Source: Clostridiaceae bacterium UBA6085 (lineage in GTDB: Bacteria; Bacillota; Clostridia; Clostridiales; Clostridiaceae). From it: 60,759 nt of DNA. Under the pieces are notes generated by a model. The model was not told the DNA's origin and made no database searches. It worked only from the letters and a program-made list of their open reading frames with translations. A program made the translations under genes and the position numbers. The stretch lies in assembly GCA_002428605.1 (NCBI GenBank), contig DIXH01000010.1, positions 1-60,759 on the forward strand. Reading direction: 5' to 3'. This document shows positions 25,054 to 33,367 of the stretch, in pieces (position 1 is the stretch's first letter; every line of letters begins with the position of its first letter).

Positions 25054-25452
25054 TCATATTGGAAAAGGCAGGTCAAGTATATCCGTCAAAAATCCAGTGT
25101 AGAAAAGGTATAGTCCGATTGCGATAATAATATTAAAGACAAGCATAACAAGAAAGTGGACATCAGTCCTCTTCCTCCAGAGTCCTCTCATATAAAGCAG
25201 GTCTTCCATGAGTGCAACCATGATCACATGGAAAAGTATGGAAAGCAGCATGAAAGACCGTATCCTGATGAAGGGGATGAAAATGAACGGAAGCAGGTAC
25301 ATGAGTGAAAATTTGTTGAACAGCCTGACTCCTGTGCTTTCCCTGCTGAAGAAACGGTTCAGCCTGTAGCTTTCTCCCGAAGCGACATGAAGCACGGACA
25401 GGAACACTACGGCTATCATTGTTGAGGTCATGGCAAGCGCATAAAAAAGCAT
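25054..25452 (-). CDS. Small membrane protein, unknown
   Basis: A 132-residue polypeptide with about four hydrophobic helices (residues about 3-23, 45-62, 65-83 and 100-123) separated by short basic loops (RLNRFFSRES, RGLWRKRTD). No known motif. AAGGAG lies upstream of the ATG. It overlaps the SWIM gene's alternative start by an ATGA junction and follows the methyltransferase by 15 bp, so the three are probably co-transcribed. It may anchor the SWIM protein, but that is only context. Confidence 0.7.
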   Translation of the reverse strand: MLFYALAMTSTMIAVVFLSVLHVASGESYRLNRFFSRESTGVRLFNKFSLMYLLPFIFIPFIRIRSFMLLSILFHVIMVALMEDLLYMRGLWRKRTDVHFLVMLVFNIIIAIGLYLFYTGFLTDILDLPFPI

Positions 25453-25467
25453 AATGGCTCCTTATAT

Positions 25468-26640
25468 CTAAATATCACCGTATTTGTATTCGTCGAGGTA
25501 TATCCTGAATGAAGGGAAGATTCCAAAGGACCTTATAAGGCTGTCGGCTTCCATTGCTGATTCGGCATTCTTCCTGCCTGTCCTTCGTGCCCTGATCATA
25601 AGGTTCTTAGGGGTCTCCAGCGGAGAGATATATTCTACTATGGATACCTCGTAGCCCTCGGCCTCAAGCATGAGTCCTCGCAGACCATCTGTAAGCGTGT
25701 CAGCAAGTCTTGCCTTGAGTATGCCGTGCTTCATGATTCCCTTGAAGGGTTCGTAGCTGTAGGTTGATAGCATCTCCTTGTGGCAGCAGGGCACTGCGAC
25801 AATGTATTCGGCATCCCTTGATGCCCCGAATGCAAGGGCCATGTCGGTAGCAGTATCGCAGGCGTGAAGTGAAAGTACTACGTCGACCTTCCTTCCGTCC
25901 CTGAAATCCTTGATGTCCATGGCGTGGAACTCCATGTTCCTGTAGCCAAGCTCAGATTGGATCTTCTTTGAGGCTTCAATTACAGCAGGGGAGATATCTA
26001 TGCCTATGAAATGGCACTTCATTCTCTTTACCTCTGTAAGGTAATAGTTCAGAACAAACGAAAGGTACGACTTTCCGCAGCCAGCGTCAAGTATTGTTAC
26101 CGTGCCCTCTCTCTTCAGCGAAGAAAGCTCAGGTGCCAAAAGCTCTACGTAGTGGTCGATCTGGTTATACTTCCTGATCTTGTTGTTCTTTATCTTTCCA
26201 TCCCTGGACATTATCCCGATTGCCTTCAGGAGAGCCTGTGCTTCGGTTGACTTCACAAGGTAATCCCTGTTGAGAAGGGTTGAAGTCTCACCTGCCTCGA
26301 TTTCCCTGTCCTTAAGCACCTCAGTAGCCATGTTGACATTCTTCCCATCAGCTGTTATGACAAGTCTCGTTCCCCTTTCCTCGTAGATGATGCTTGCTGC
26401 ATCATACTTCAGGGCTTCAGCCTGGATGTCCTTAAGCATGTCTGTGAAGGACATTTTCCTTGTCACCCCGTTGTAGTTATAGGCTACCCCATCCCCATCA
26501 GGTATGGCATTGCCCTTGAATTTTTTGAGCCCGGCTGTAAAGACTACCTCCGTACCCACATATATGGAGCTGTTTTCATTGAATCTTCCTATAAGACCCA
26601 TGAAGAAGAAGCCAAGTTTTTCAGTAATATTCTTGTTCAT
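25468..26640 (-). CDS. SAM-dependent methyltransferase (Methyltransf_32-like)
   Basis: A 390-residue class I methyltransferase. The SAM loop TILDAGCGKSYLSF is near 182-195, followed by FIGIDISPAVIEAS, the Methyltransf_32 hallmarks SLHACDTATD, and a VPCCHKEM motif. The N-terminal 150 residues are a separate domain with GVAYNYNGVTRKMSF. Related proteins methylate RNA or small molecules; the target is not known. GAGGTGC precedes the ATG at 26640. First gene of the minus-strand group with the membrane and SWIM proteins. Confidence 0.85.
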   Translation of the reverse strand: MNKNITEKLGFFFMGLIGRFNENSSIYVGTEVVFTAGLKKFKGNAIPDGDGVAYNYNGVTRKMSFTDMLKDIQAEALKYDAASIIYEERGTRLVITADGKNVNMATEVLKDREIEAGETSTLLNRDYLVKSTEAQALLKAIGIMSRDGKIKNNKIRKYNQIDHYVELLAPELSSLKREGTVTILDAGCGKSYLSFVLNYYLTEVKRMKCHFIGIDISPAVIEASKKIQSELGYRNMEFHAMDIKDFRDGRKVDVVLSLHACDTATDMALAFGASRDAEYIVAVPCCHKEMLSTYSYEPFKGIMKHGILKARLADTLTDGLRGLMLEAEGYEVSIVEYISPLETPKNLMIRARRTGRKNAESAMEADSLIRSFGIFPSFRIYLDEYKYGDI

Positions 26641-26768
26641 ATCGCACCTCTGATTTTTACTTACTCAATTATACCCCATATGAGGCAAGTTTTGCAGATG
26701 CTGAGTCAAGCGTCTTGTTTGATCGTTATCAGAAAGGAAATGTGATCCGTAATGGCAGCGTATACTGT

Positions 26769-26798
26769 TTGCCTGGGAGGGAGGAAATAAACTATAAT
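26769..26798 (+). promoter_or_regulatory. Promoter for the MFS-GNAT pair
   Basis: TTGCCT (26769-26774) and TATAAT (26793-26798), spacer 18 bp, 48 bp before the MFS gene. Confidence 0.55.
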
Positions 26799-26846
26799 TG
26801 AAGTGGCAGCCACAGAGGCTGTCTGGAGTATGAAGGAGAAAAACCA

Positions 26847-28007
26847 ATGAATAAGAAGCACAACGGAATCGGTGTATTCCTCATATTTGCAATTATGCTC
26901 CTTGCACCGTTCATTGAAAACACAAGAGGCATATTCATACCAATGTTCAAGGACGAGTTCGGGGTATCTAATACCCTTATTTCTACAGCTATAACTGTTG
27001 GAGCTGCATCAAGTCTTTTTGTATCCCTGTTTGGAGGACCGATAATTGGAAAGCTTGGACAGAAGGGCTCCTTTACGGTAAGTCTTGCCTTTGTACTTTC
27101 TGGAATACTGCTTCAGACCTGGTCAAGGAGCTTTTTCCTGTTTGCCCTGGGGCTTGTGCCCATATCGATGGGGATAGCTCTTTACAACGTGTCAGCCAAT
27201 ACGATAATTCCATTCATGTTCTTTTCGATTCAGACAGTGATAATGAACATACTCCATGCCATGTACGGGGTTGGTTCGACAATAGCCCAGAACCTGACAG
27301 GAACTCTTCTTTCCATGGGAATCGGATGGAGAACTATATATCTGGGAGTATCCGTTGCTTATTTTCTCCTTGCATTCCTTTCGAGGTTCGCTGTTATTCC
27401 TGAAATCCCCAGGGCAAAGGAAGAGATGCAGGTGTCAGGCAGAAAGCTCATGAGGGACCCGCTGGTGATTGCCTTCGGTCTGGCATTGGGATTCTATGCA
27501 TTTTCAGAGTTCGGCGTATCACTGTGGCTTACAAATTACCTGAAGGCGATCTACGGATATCCGGAGAGCACAGGCGCCAGGTATGTAGGCTTCTTCTTCC
27601 TGCTGTTTTCAGTAGGAAGGCTTCTCGGAGGATTCGTAGTCCAGAAGGTGGGAACCATAAGGGCTGTCGCAGGAACTCTCATAATATCTCTGGGGTTGAT
27701 GCTGTCAGGGCTTCTGCTCGGTGAAAAGTTCCTCATAGTTGTCAGCATTGCCGGACTTTTTTACTCGATTGTCTATCCTTCATTGATCTCAAAGGTGGGA
27801 GTTGTTTTTCCAGACTCAACTGCCCATGCCATGGGGTATGTCATAACTATTATTAATGTTGTCTTAAACGGAATGAACCAGGTAATGGGCATGCTTACGG
27901 ATGCTATAGGCCCTGGATTGTCCATATTCCTTATACCTGCCTGCCTTGTGGCCGCTCTTGCTGCCACAGCATTCATCGGGTCGAGGACCAAAGAGATTCT
28001 GAAATGA
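26847..28007 (+). CDS. Major facilitator superfamily transporter
   Basis: The 386-residue product has about 12 hydrophobic helices in two halves and the MFS loop 2-3 region GGPIIGKLGQKGSF, repeated weakly in the second half as GGFVVQKVGTIRAV. A short cytosolic central loop is rich in charge (PRAKEEMQVSGRK). The substrate is not indicated; similarity to sugar/organic anion or efflux permeases cannot be resolved by eye. GGAGAAAAA precedes the ATG. The next gene begins 16 bp after its stop, so the two are an operon. Confidence 0.9.
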   Translation: MNKKHNGIGVFLIFAIMLLAPFIENTRGIFIPMFKDEFGVSNTLISTAITVGAASSLFVSLFGGPIIGKLGQKGSFTVSLAFVLSGILLQTWSRSFFLFALGLVPISMGIALYNVSANTIIPFMFFSIQTVIMNILHAMYGVGSTIAQNLTGTLLSMGIGWRTIYLGVSVAYFLLAFLSRFAVIPEIPRAKEEMQVSGRKLMRDPLVIAFGLALGFYAFSEFGVSLWLTNYLKAIYGYPESTGARYVGFFFLLFSVGRLLGGFVVQKVGTIRAVAGTLIISLGLMLSGLLLGEKFLIVVSIAGLFYSIVYPSLISKVGVVFPDSTAHAMGYVITIINVVLNGMNQVMGMLTDAIGPGLSIFLIPACLVAALAATAFIGSRTKEILK

Positions 28008-28023
28008 CGGAAGGGGTGAAGCT

Positions 28024-28983
28024 ATGGGAAGCATGAAGGTTACAATCGAACAGACCAAGGGTGGAGACGGTAGGGACCATATCCTAAGGGACAGCGATTC
28101 CATTACCATAGGAAGATATACGGTTATTGAGAAGGATCCCGGCACAAAGAGTGCGATGATAAGGCTGAGGTTCTACAAGAACCAGGATGTCGACCTTATG
28201 AAGTCAGCGGTCCAGGCCATCGCCAAGTCTCTTATCTGGGGAGGAGAGGTGTTCAAGCTGAATATCATAACCTCAAGCGAGACTCTGACATCACCGTTCA
28301 CTTCAAGCGGCTTTACGCTTGAAGGCATACTCGTCAACAACTCCTACCAGGACTCCATAATCGCAAGCGAGTTCCTTTTCGGAACGGATGCGACCAGGTT
28401 CAGGAGTGTGACGGACTACAAGCTTCTGGCCCTTGAAGGTAAGAGTGTCGATCTCAGGCTGGCAACTCCTGAGGACGCAGAATCGTTCTTAAGATATTAC
28501 TCCAGGAACAAGGAGTTCCTCGGTCCGTTCGAGCCAAGGCGGGAGGACGAGTTCTACACAATCAAGGGTCAGAAGAAGGCGCTGGAGGAATCCTACCGTG
28601 CATATCTTGCAGGAAGCGCCATCAATTTCGGGATTTTCTTGAAGGGCTCACTGATAGGTAAGATACAGGTTTCCGGAATAACCTACGGCAGCTTCAGAAG
28701 CGCAATCGTGGGCTACGGGCTTGGTAAGGATACGGAAGGAAAGGGCTATATGCAGGATGCTTTGTCAACAGTCATTGACTACGCATTCGAGGAGCTGGGT
28801 CTCCACAGGCTTGAGGCATCTACATTGCCCGAGAACCTTAGGTCACAGAAGACGCTGGAAAAAAATGGCTTCAGTAAGGTCGGACTTAATGAGAAGTACC
28901 TTTACATATCAGGAGAATGGAGAGACCATCTGACATTCTCGTTGGTCAAGGAAAGGTATCTGGAAAAAAAGGGGCATGAATGA
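28024..28983 (+). CDS. GNAT N-acetyltransferase, RimJ/RimL-like, with degenerate N-terminal domain
   Basis: The C-terminal half (residues about 140-305) is a clear GNAT domain. It opens VDLRLATPEDAESFLRYYSR, has the acetyl-CoA pyrophosphate loop GYGLGKDTEGKGYMQDAL, and ends LGLHRLEASTLPENLRSQK followed by LEKNGFSKVG, as in RimJ/L. The N-terminal ~130 residues look like a second, decayed GNAT-like unit (IRLRFYKNQD, FTSSGFTLEG) without the glycine loop. The target is unknown; RimL relatives acetylate ribosomal proteins or small molecules. GAAGGGGTGA precedes the ATG. Confidence 0.88.
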   Translation: MGSMKVTIEQTKGGDGRDHILRDSDSITIGRYTVIEKDPGTKSAMIRLRFYKNQDVDLMKSAVQAIAKSLIWGGEVFKLNIITSSETLTSPFTSSGFTLEGILVNNSYQDSIIASEFLFGTDATRFRSVTDYKLLALEGKSVDLRLATPEDAESFLRYYSRNKEFLGPFEPRREDEFYTIKGQKKALEESYRAYLAGSAINFGIFLKGSLIGKIQVSGITYGSFRSAIVGYGLGKDTEGKGYMQDALSTVIDYAFEELGLHRLEASTLPENLRSQKTLEKNGFSKVGLNEKYLYISGEWRDHLTFSLVKERYLEKKGHE

Positions 28984-29110
28984 ATAGATCACCTGAAGGG
29001 ACTTCGCAAGAGGTTCCTTTTTAACGCATATTTGACAATTCTTCTTATATCCTTGAATGGCAGGCGCGTTGTATACTTGAAGAAATGACTAAAGGATTCA
29101 GGAGGATAAC

Positions 29111-30352
29111 ATGACTAAGCAGGAACGAAGCTGGATACTCCAGGATGTTGGAAACTCGGCATATTCCATAACGATCACGACAGCGATACTCCCGGTCTAT
29201 TTCAAAAGTGTATCGGCAATCAACATGTCTGACAGCATGTCGACAGCCTACTGGGGTTACGCAAATTCCCTGGCTACTCTTATCATCGCAATAATGGCCC
29301 CGCTTCTCGGAACCATAGCGGACTTCAAGGGATTCAAAAAGACATTATTTTCAATTTTCACCCTTACCGCCATAGGCTCATCAGCACTTCTCGCAGCTGC
29401 AGGTGAAGGACAGTGGTTCCTTGCCCTCGCGATTTATGTTGTTACAGCAGTTGCGTTCAATGGTTCAAGCATTTTCTACGATTCGTTCCTGACAGATGTC
29501 ACCGATGACTCGAAGATGGACATGATATCTTCAAAAGGCTTTGCCTACGGTTACCTTGGAGGAACCATACCATTTGTCATTTCAATCGGACTCATACTAA
29601 GCGCTGACAAGATAGGCATATCTACAGTTCTCGCCACTCAGCTCGCTTTCATCATAACTGCTGTCTGGTGGCTGATATTCACCATACCGATGCTTAAGAA
29701 TGTGAAGCAGGTCTACTACATTGAAGGAAGGCCGGGACAGATAAGCGAAAGCTTCAAGAGGCTTAAGGCCACACTGAATGAAACACTTAAGAACAGGAAC
29801 GTGTTCTTCTTCCTTCTTGCCTACTTCTTCTACATAGACGGTGTCCATACTGTAATAACCATGGCAACCGCCTATGGTATCGATGTAGGTCTGGATTCAG
29901 ACAGGCTCATGGTAATATTGATAGCGATACAGCTTGTCGCATTCCCATTTGCCCTGATTTACGGAGCCCTATCCAAGAAATTCGGCGCAAGGAACATGAT
30001 AATGGCAGGAATAGTCACATACACTATAATTTCCATATATGGGTTCTTCCTTAAGACTGAGTTTGATTTCTGGATACTCGCAATGCTTGTGGCAAGTGCA
30101 CAGGGCGGAATCCAGGCACTGTCCAGGTCATTCTTCGGTAAGATAATTCCGAAGGAGAAGTCAGCTGAATATTTTTCAATATACAACATTTTCGGAAGGG
30201 TATCTTCAATATTCGGGCCTCTTCTCATGGCTATCGTATCTACGATTACCGGCGAGTCCAGATACGGGATACTGAGCCTGATACTTCTCTTTATTCTTGG
30301 CATGGTATTCTTCTGGAAGGTCAAGGACGGAGAAAGGATGGAGTCAGTATAG
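29111..30352 (+). CDS. MFS transporter of the UMF1/Atg22-like group
   Basis: A 413-residue, 12-helix permease. It opens with the group signature ILQDVGNSAYSITITTAILPVYF (an Atg22/UMF1 DxxNSAY type) and has GTIADFKGFKKT in the loop 2-3 position and SRSFFGKIIPKEKSAEYFSIY in the second half, which is diagnostic for the group. Yeast Atg22 exports amino acids from the vacuole; bacterial substrates are not known. AGGAGGAT precedes the ATG. Monocistronic; the convergent LysR gene starts after 56 bp. Confidence 0.9.
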   Translation: MTKQERSWILQDVGNSAYSITITTAILPVYFKSVSAINMSDSMSTAYWGYANSLATLIIAIMAPLLGTIADFKGFKKTLFSIFTLTAIGSSALLAAAGEGQWFLALAIYVVTAVAFNGSSIFYDSFLTDVTDDSKMDMISSKGFAYGYLGGTIPFVISIGLILSADKIGISTVLATQLAFIITAVWWLIFTIPMLKNVKQVYYIEGRPGQISESFKRLKATLNETLKNRNVFFFLLAYFFYIDGVHTVITMATAYGIDVGLDSDRLMVILIAIQLVAFPFALIYGALSKKFGARNMIMAGIVTYTIISIYGFFLKTEFDFWILAMLVASAQGGIQALSRSFFGKIIPKEKSAEYFSIYNIFGRVSSIFGPLLMAIVSTITGESRYGILSLILLFILGMVFFWKVKDGERMESV

Positions 30353-30408
30353 TCTGGATGTTTAACGAAAGTAAGCCTGTCTTCTGCAATACTGCTTCAG
30401 CAGAAGCA

Positions 30409-31299
30409 TCAGGTATTTCTCAAATTAATTATTCTATCAAACCAGTACTCGATTTGAGCTTTGTCAGGACAATTTTTCAAGTAAACAAAATTGAAGGGAT
30501 GAGTGACATTAAAATTTTGTATTGGAATTTCCTTGAGGTATCCTTGCGATACCTCTTTTTTTATGGCTTCCCGGTACATGAATGTGATACCGATATTTTG
30601 ATGGCACAGTTCCTTGATTGCATTCATATTTCCAATTTCAATTCTATGCCTAAAATCATCAATACTTAGGTTTTGATCATATAAGGCATGTTCGAAGATA
30701 TCTCGTGTTCCGCTTCCCGGTTCCCGCAGAATCAGGTTTTGGTCAAGCAGCCCCTCCAGATTTGTTGAAGTGTTTGCGATCTTGTTATTTGGAGAACAGA
30801 CGCCAACGAATGTTTCATTTGATAATTCTTTATACTCGAATTGATTATGGTTAAAGTGACCTTCCAGCAGGGCAAAGTCAATTTTCCCTTCCCAAAGCAT
30901 CTTTTGTAGTATATTTGTGTTCTCAACAAACATGGAGATATTGGTTTCCGGGTCCTCTTTGAACAATTTGAAAAGAATAGGTGGGACTGTGTATTCACCA
31001 ATTGTCAAAGTTGCTCCAAAAATCAGGGGTTTAGTGTGATTTTTTATCCGATGCAGCAGGGGAAGGATACGTTCAGAATTGGCATAGAGTGTCCTTAAGT
31101 ATTCCTGCAACGCTCTTCCTTCTTCAGTAAGAGAAAAATTCTTTCCTTTACTTGAGATTAATGCAACCTGATAGTGATTTTCCAAGAACTGTATGTGCTG
31201 CGAGACAGCCGGTTGTGTCATGTTTAGTTTTTGGGCGGTCTTTGTATAATTGCACGTTTCACATAGTGTAAGAAATGTCTGTAACCTATTATCCAGCAT
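30409..31299 (-). CDS. LysR family transcriptional regulator, divergent to yeiH
   Basis: A 296-residue LTTR. The N-terminal helix-turn-helix is canonical (LQTFLTLCETCNYTKTAQKL then MTQPAVSQHIQFLE). The effector domain has ATLTIGEYTVPPILFKLF and the late REPGSGTRDIFEHAL motif found in CysB/CysL-like and YeiE regulators. ATG 31299 with GAGGT upstream is preferred over an ATG at 31311. It is transcribed away from a yeiH-type gene, the usual LysR/target arrangement, so it probably controls that transporter in response to a small anion. Base composition is more A/T-rich than the surroundings. Confidence 0.92.
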   Translation of the reverse strand: MLDNRLQTFLTLCETCNYTKTAQKLNMTQPAVSQHIQFLENHYQVALISSKGKNFSLTEEGRALQEYLRTLYANSERILPLLHRIKNHTKPLIFGATLTIGEYTVPPILFKLFKEDPETNISMFVENTNILQKMLWEGKIDFALLEGHFNHNQFEYKELSNETFVGVCSPNNKIANTSTNLEGLLDQNLILREPGSGTRDIFEHALYDQNLSIDDFRHRIEIGNMNAIKELCHQNIGITFMYREAIKKEVSQGYLKEIPIQNFNVTHPFNFVYLKNCPDKAQIEYWFDRIINLRNT

Positions 31300-31310
31300 T
31301 GAATACCTCA

Positions 31311-31366
31311 CATAAGAAAAATTTATATGAATATAAAATATTATAATTTCATTTTATGAGAAATCG
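31311..31366. promoter_or_regulatory. Divergent LysR/yeiH control region with two imperfect dyads
   Basis: CATAAG...TTATATG (31311-31329) and TTTCAT...ATGAGAAA (31347-31363) are imperfect inverted repeats in the 111-bp divergent region, consistent with LysR recognition and activation sites. The exact boxes are inferred. Confidence 0.4.
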
Positions 31367-31410
31367 ATGATATATTCAAGTGGATTCATTATTAGCTTTG
31401 GAGGTGTATT

Positions 31411-32427
31411 ATGTCTGTGAAATTGAACAACCTGGCACCAGGGCTGCTGCTGAGTGCCTGCGTTGCGGTTGTTGCGATGCTTTTAAGCAGTCTGATTCCG
31501 GGTGATATTATCGGAGCCACTGTAATGGCTTTACTGGTTGGTATGGTGTTGAATCCATTAATTTGTAGATACAAACAGTTGAACGCTGGAATAAGCTTTG
31601 CTGGAAAGATTGTACTTCGTTTAGGTATCATACTTATGGGTGTAAACCTGAATTTTTCTGAAGTGTTGAGTGTGGGGAAATACTCTTTATTTGTGATGAT
31701 CTTTACCATGGCTACTGCATTTGGTGCAGGAAACCTTATTGGTAAATTGTTTGGAACTAACTGGAAGCTTACAAATTTGCTGTCCGTAAGTACGGCGATT
31801 TGTGGTGGTTCTGCTGTGGCAGCAGTAGGACCGGTCATCAGAGCAAAAGATGAAGATGTTGCATATGCTATCTCATCGACATTCATCTTTGATGTCCTTA
31901 CTGTTGTAGTAATTCCATGGATCGGGATCGCTCTTGGCATGTCAAGCGTTGGATATGGCTTATGGGTAGGTACGGCAGTTAATGATACATCTTCAGTTGT
32001 CGCTGCAGGATACGCTTTTTCAGAATTTGCAGGCAACACTGCAGTCATTGTCAAGCTGACCAGAACATTGTTCATAATTCCATATGTTTTGATTTTTTCG
32101 ATTATCACAGAAAGGCTGGAAGCAAGGTCAGAGTGTGGCAATGGACGCATATCTGTTAACTTAAGGAAGATCTTCCCGTACTTCATCATATTCTTTCTTG
32201 TTGTCGTAGCAATTCGCAGCACGGGAATCATCCCTGATGCTCTAGTAGGTGCTTTATCAGGGACATCAAAATTCTGCATGGTCATGGCCTTATCGGCAAT
32301 CGGTCTTAAGACAAGTTTTGGAGATATCAAAAACATTGGATTCAAGCCGATGATTCTGGGGTTTATCGTTGATACTCTGGTGGTATTTGTCTCCATAGGT
32401 GTTCAGGTGGCGACTGGAAGGTTCTAG
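31411..32427 (+). CDS. YeiH/UPF0324 family membrane protein (putative sulfate/sulfite-type anion exporter)
   Basis: A 338-residue integral membrane protein (about ten helices). Family features are the early GDIIGATVMALLVGMVLNP, LRLGIILMGVNLNFSEVLSVG, VSTAICGGSAVAAVGPVI, the VGTAVNDTSSVVAAGYAF motif, and the C-terminal AIGLKTSFGDI. Members are annotated as putative sulfate exporters; some relate to sulfite or taurine metabolism. The divergent LysR gene supports an inducible anion-handling role. GGAGGTG precedes the ATG. No other sulfur gene is adjacent. Confidence 0.92.
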   Translation: MSVKLNNLAPGLLLSACVAVVAMLLSSLIPGDIIGATVMALLVGMVLNPLICRYKQLNAGISFAGKIVLRLGIILMGVNLNFSEVLSVGKYSLFVMIFTMATAFGAGNLIGKLFGTNWKLTNLLSVSTAICGGSAVAAVGPVIRAKDEDVAYAISSTFIFDVLTVVVIPWIGIALGMSSVGYGLWVGTAVNDTSSVVAAGYAFSEFAGNTAVIVKLTRTLFIIPYVLIFSIITERLEARSECGNGRISVNLRKIFPYFIIFFLVVVAIRSTGIIPDALVGALSGTSKFCMVMALSAIGLKTSFGDIKNIGFKPMILGFIVDTLVVFVSIGVQVATGRF

Positions 32428-32614
32428 GTAATGTAGATTTGGTTTCTGGATTTATATAATTACAAGTGAAGTAACTGTGTAGCCTTATGATGATTCTTCA
32501 TTTTGGCTAATTTACTTATACGCATGAAGTATAATATTTCTCTTTATTTATTGGAGTTTTGAAGTATAATATACTTTGAATGTGAACAGGTTTAGCACCA
32601 AAATGGAGGAAATG

Positions 32615-33238
32615 ATGGAATACAACGGAATAATAATCTTTGGAGAAATGGGGTCAGGCAAGGACACTTTGGCCGACTACATCATCGAAAAGGAGAACAA
32701 GGTAAGAAAATATGGCCTCAGTGACATAATCAGAGGTATGAAACCCGTAGTGTCCGTCTCACCGGAGTGGAAGAACAACGAAAGGGGCTTCATGCAGCTT
32801 GTTGCGGACAAGCTCAGGGAAATAGACATGAACATACTCAACAAGTATGCTCTCGGTAAGATGATACAGGACAATGCGGAACAGGTGGAGATCACTCAGG
32901 ACCGCAAATGGGAAGAGATCAACGAGAACCTTAGAAGGGTCAACCAGAAGATCATTCCAATGATCGTAGGCGGAAGGACCAAGGATGACTTCGACTTCTG
33001 GAAGAAGTCAGGTTTCCTTATCGTAGGGATAACTGCAACCAAGGAGAACAGGTTTGCAAGGCTTGTTGCCAGAGATGGTGAAGAGGTTGCAAAGAACAGC
33101 AATCCTAACCACAATACAGAGAAGGAAGTCGCTTCACTTGTCGAAAAGGCTGCCATGATAGTCAATAATGACGGGACGCTTGAAGAAATCAAGGAAAAGG
33201 CATCTGATGTCCTGGAAACATACCTTAAGGGTTATTGA
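32615..33238 (+). CDS. P-loop nucleotide/dephospho-CoA kinase-like protein
   Basis: A 207-residue protein with a Walker A IIFGEMGSGKDTLAD near residues 6-20, a lid-like basic region, and GITATKENRFARLVARDGEEV followed by NHNTEKEV, which recalls dephospho-CoA kinase and the AAA_18/adenylate-kinase-like proteins. A typical CoaE has a different early sequence, so the substrate is open. GGAGG five bases upstream selects ATG 32615 among three nearby in-frame ATGs. Monocistronic, with a terminator after it. Confidence 0.8.
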   Translation: MEYNGIIIFGEMGSGKDTLADYIIEKENKVRKYGLSDIIRGMKPVVSVSPEWKNNERGFMQLVADKLREIDMNILNKYALGKMIQDNAEQVEITQDRKWEEINENLRRVNQKIIPMIVGGRTKDDFDFWKKSGFLIVGITATKENRFARLVARDGEEVAKNSNPNHNTEKEVASLVEKAAMIVNNDGTLEEIKEKASDVLETYLKGY

Positions 33239-33245
33239 ATTTTTT

Positions 33246-33273
33246 AATGAGGTCCATTTGCGACCTCATTTTT
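33246..33273 (+). terminator. Terminator after the P-loop kinase gene
   Basis: AATGAGGTC (33246-33254) pairs with GACCTCATT (33262-33270), followed by TTTT. Confidence 0.85.
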
Positions 33274-33367
33274 CATCTGGTCTATTATTTCATTTTCCTA
33301 CATTTATATAGGAATTGATGGTATAATAATTAATTGTACGAAAAACGTAAATGGAGTGAATTACTTA

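Noticed and set aside
28721..28933. 70-residue ORF overlapping the GNAT gene
   Set aside because: Frame shadow of the acetyl-CoA loop region; no ribosome site.
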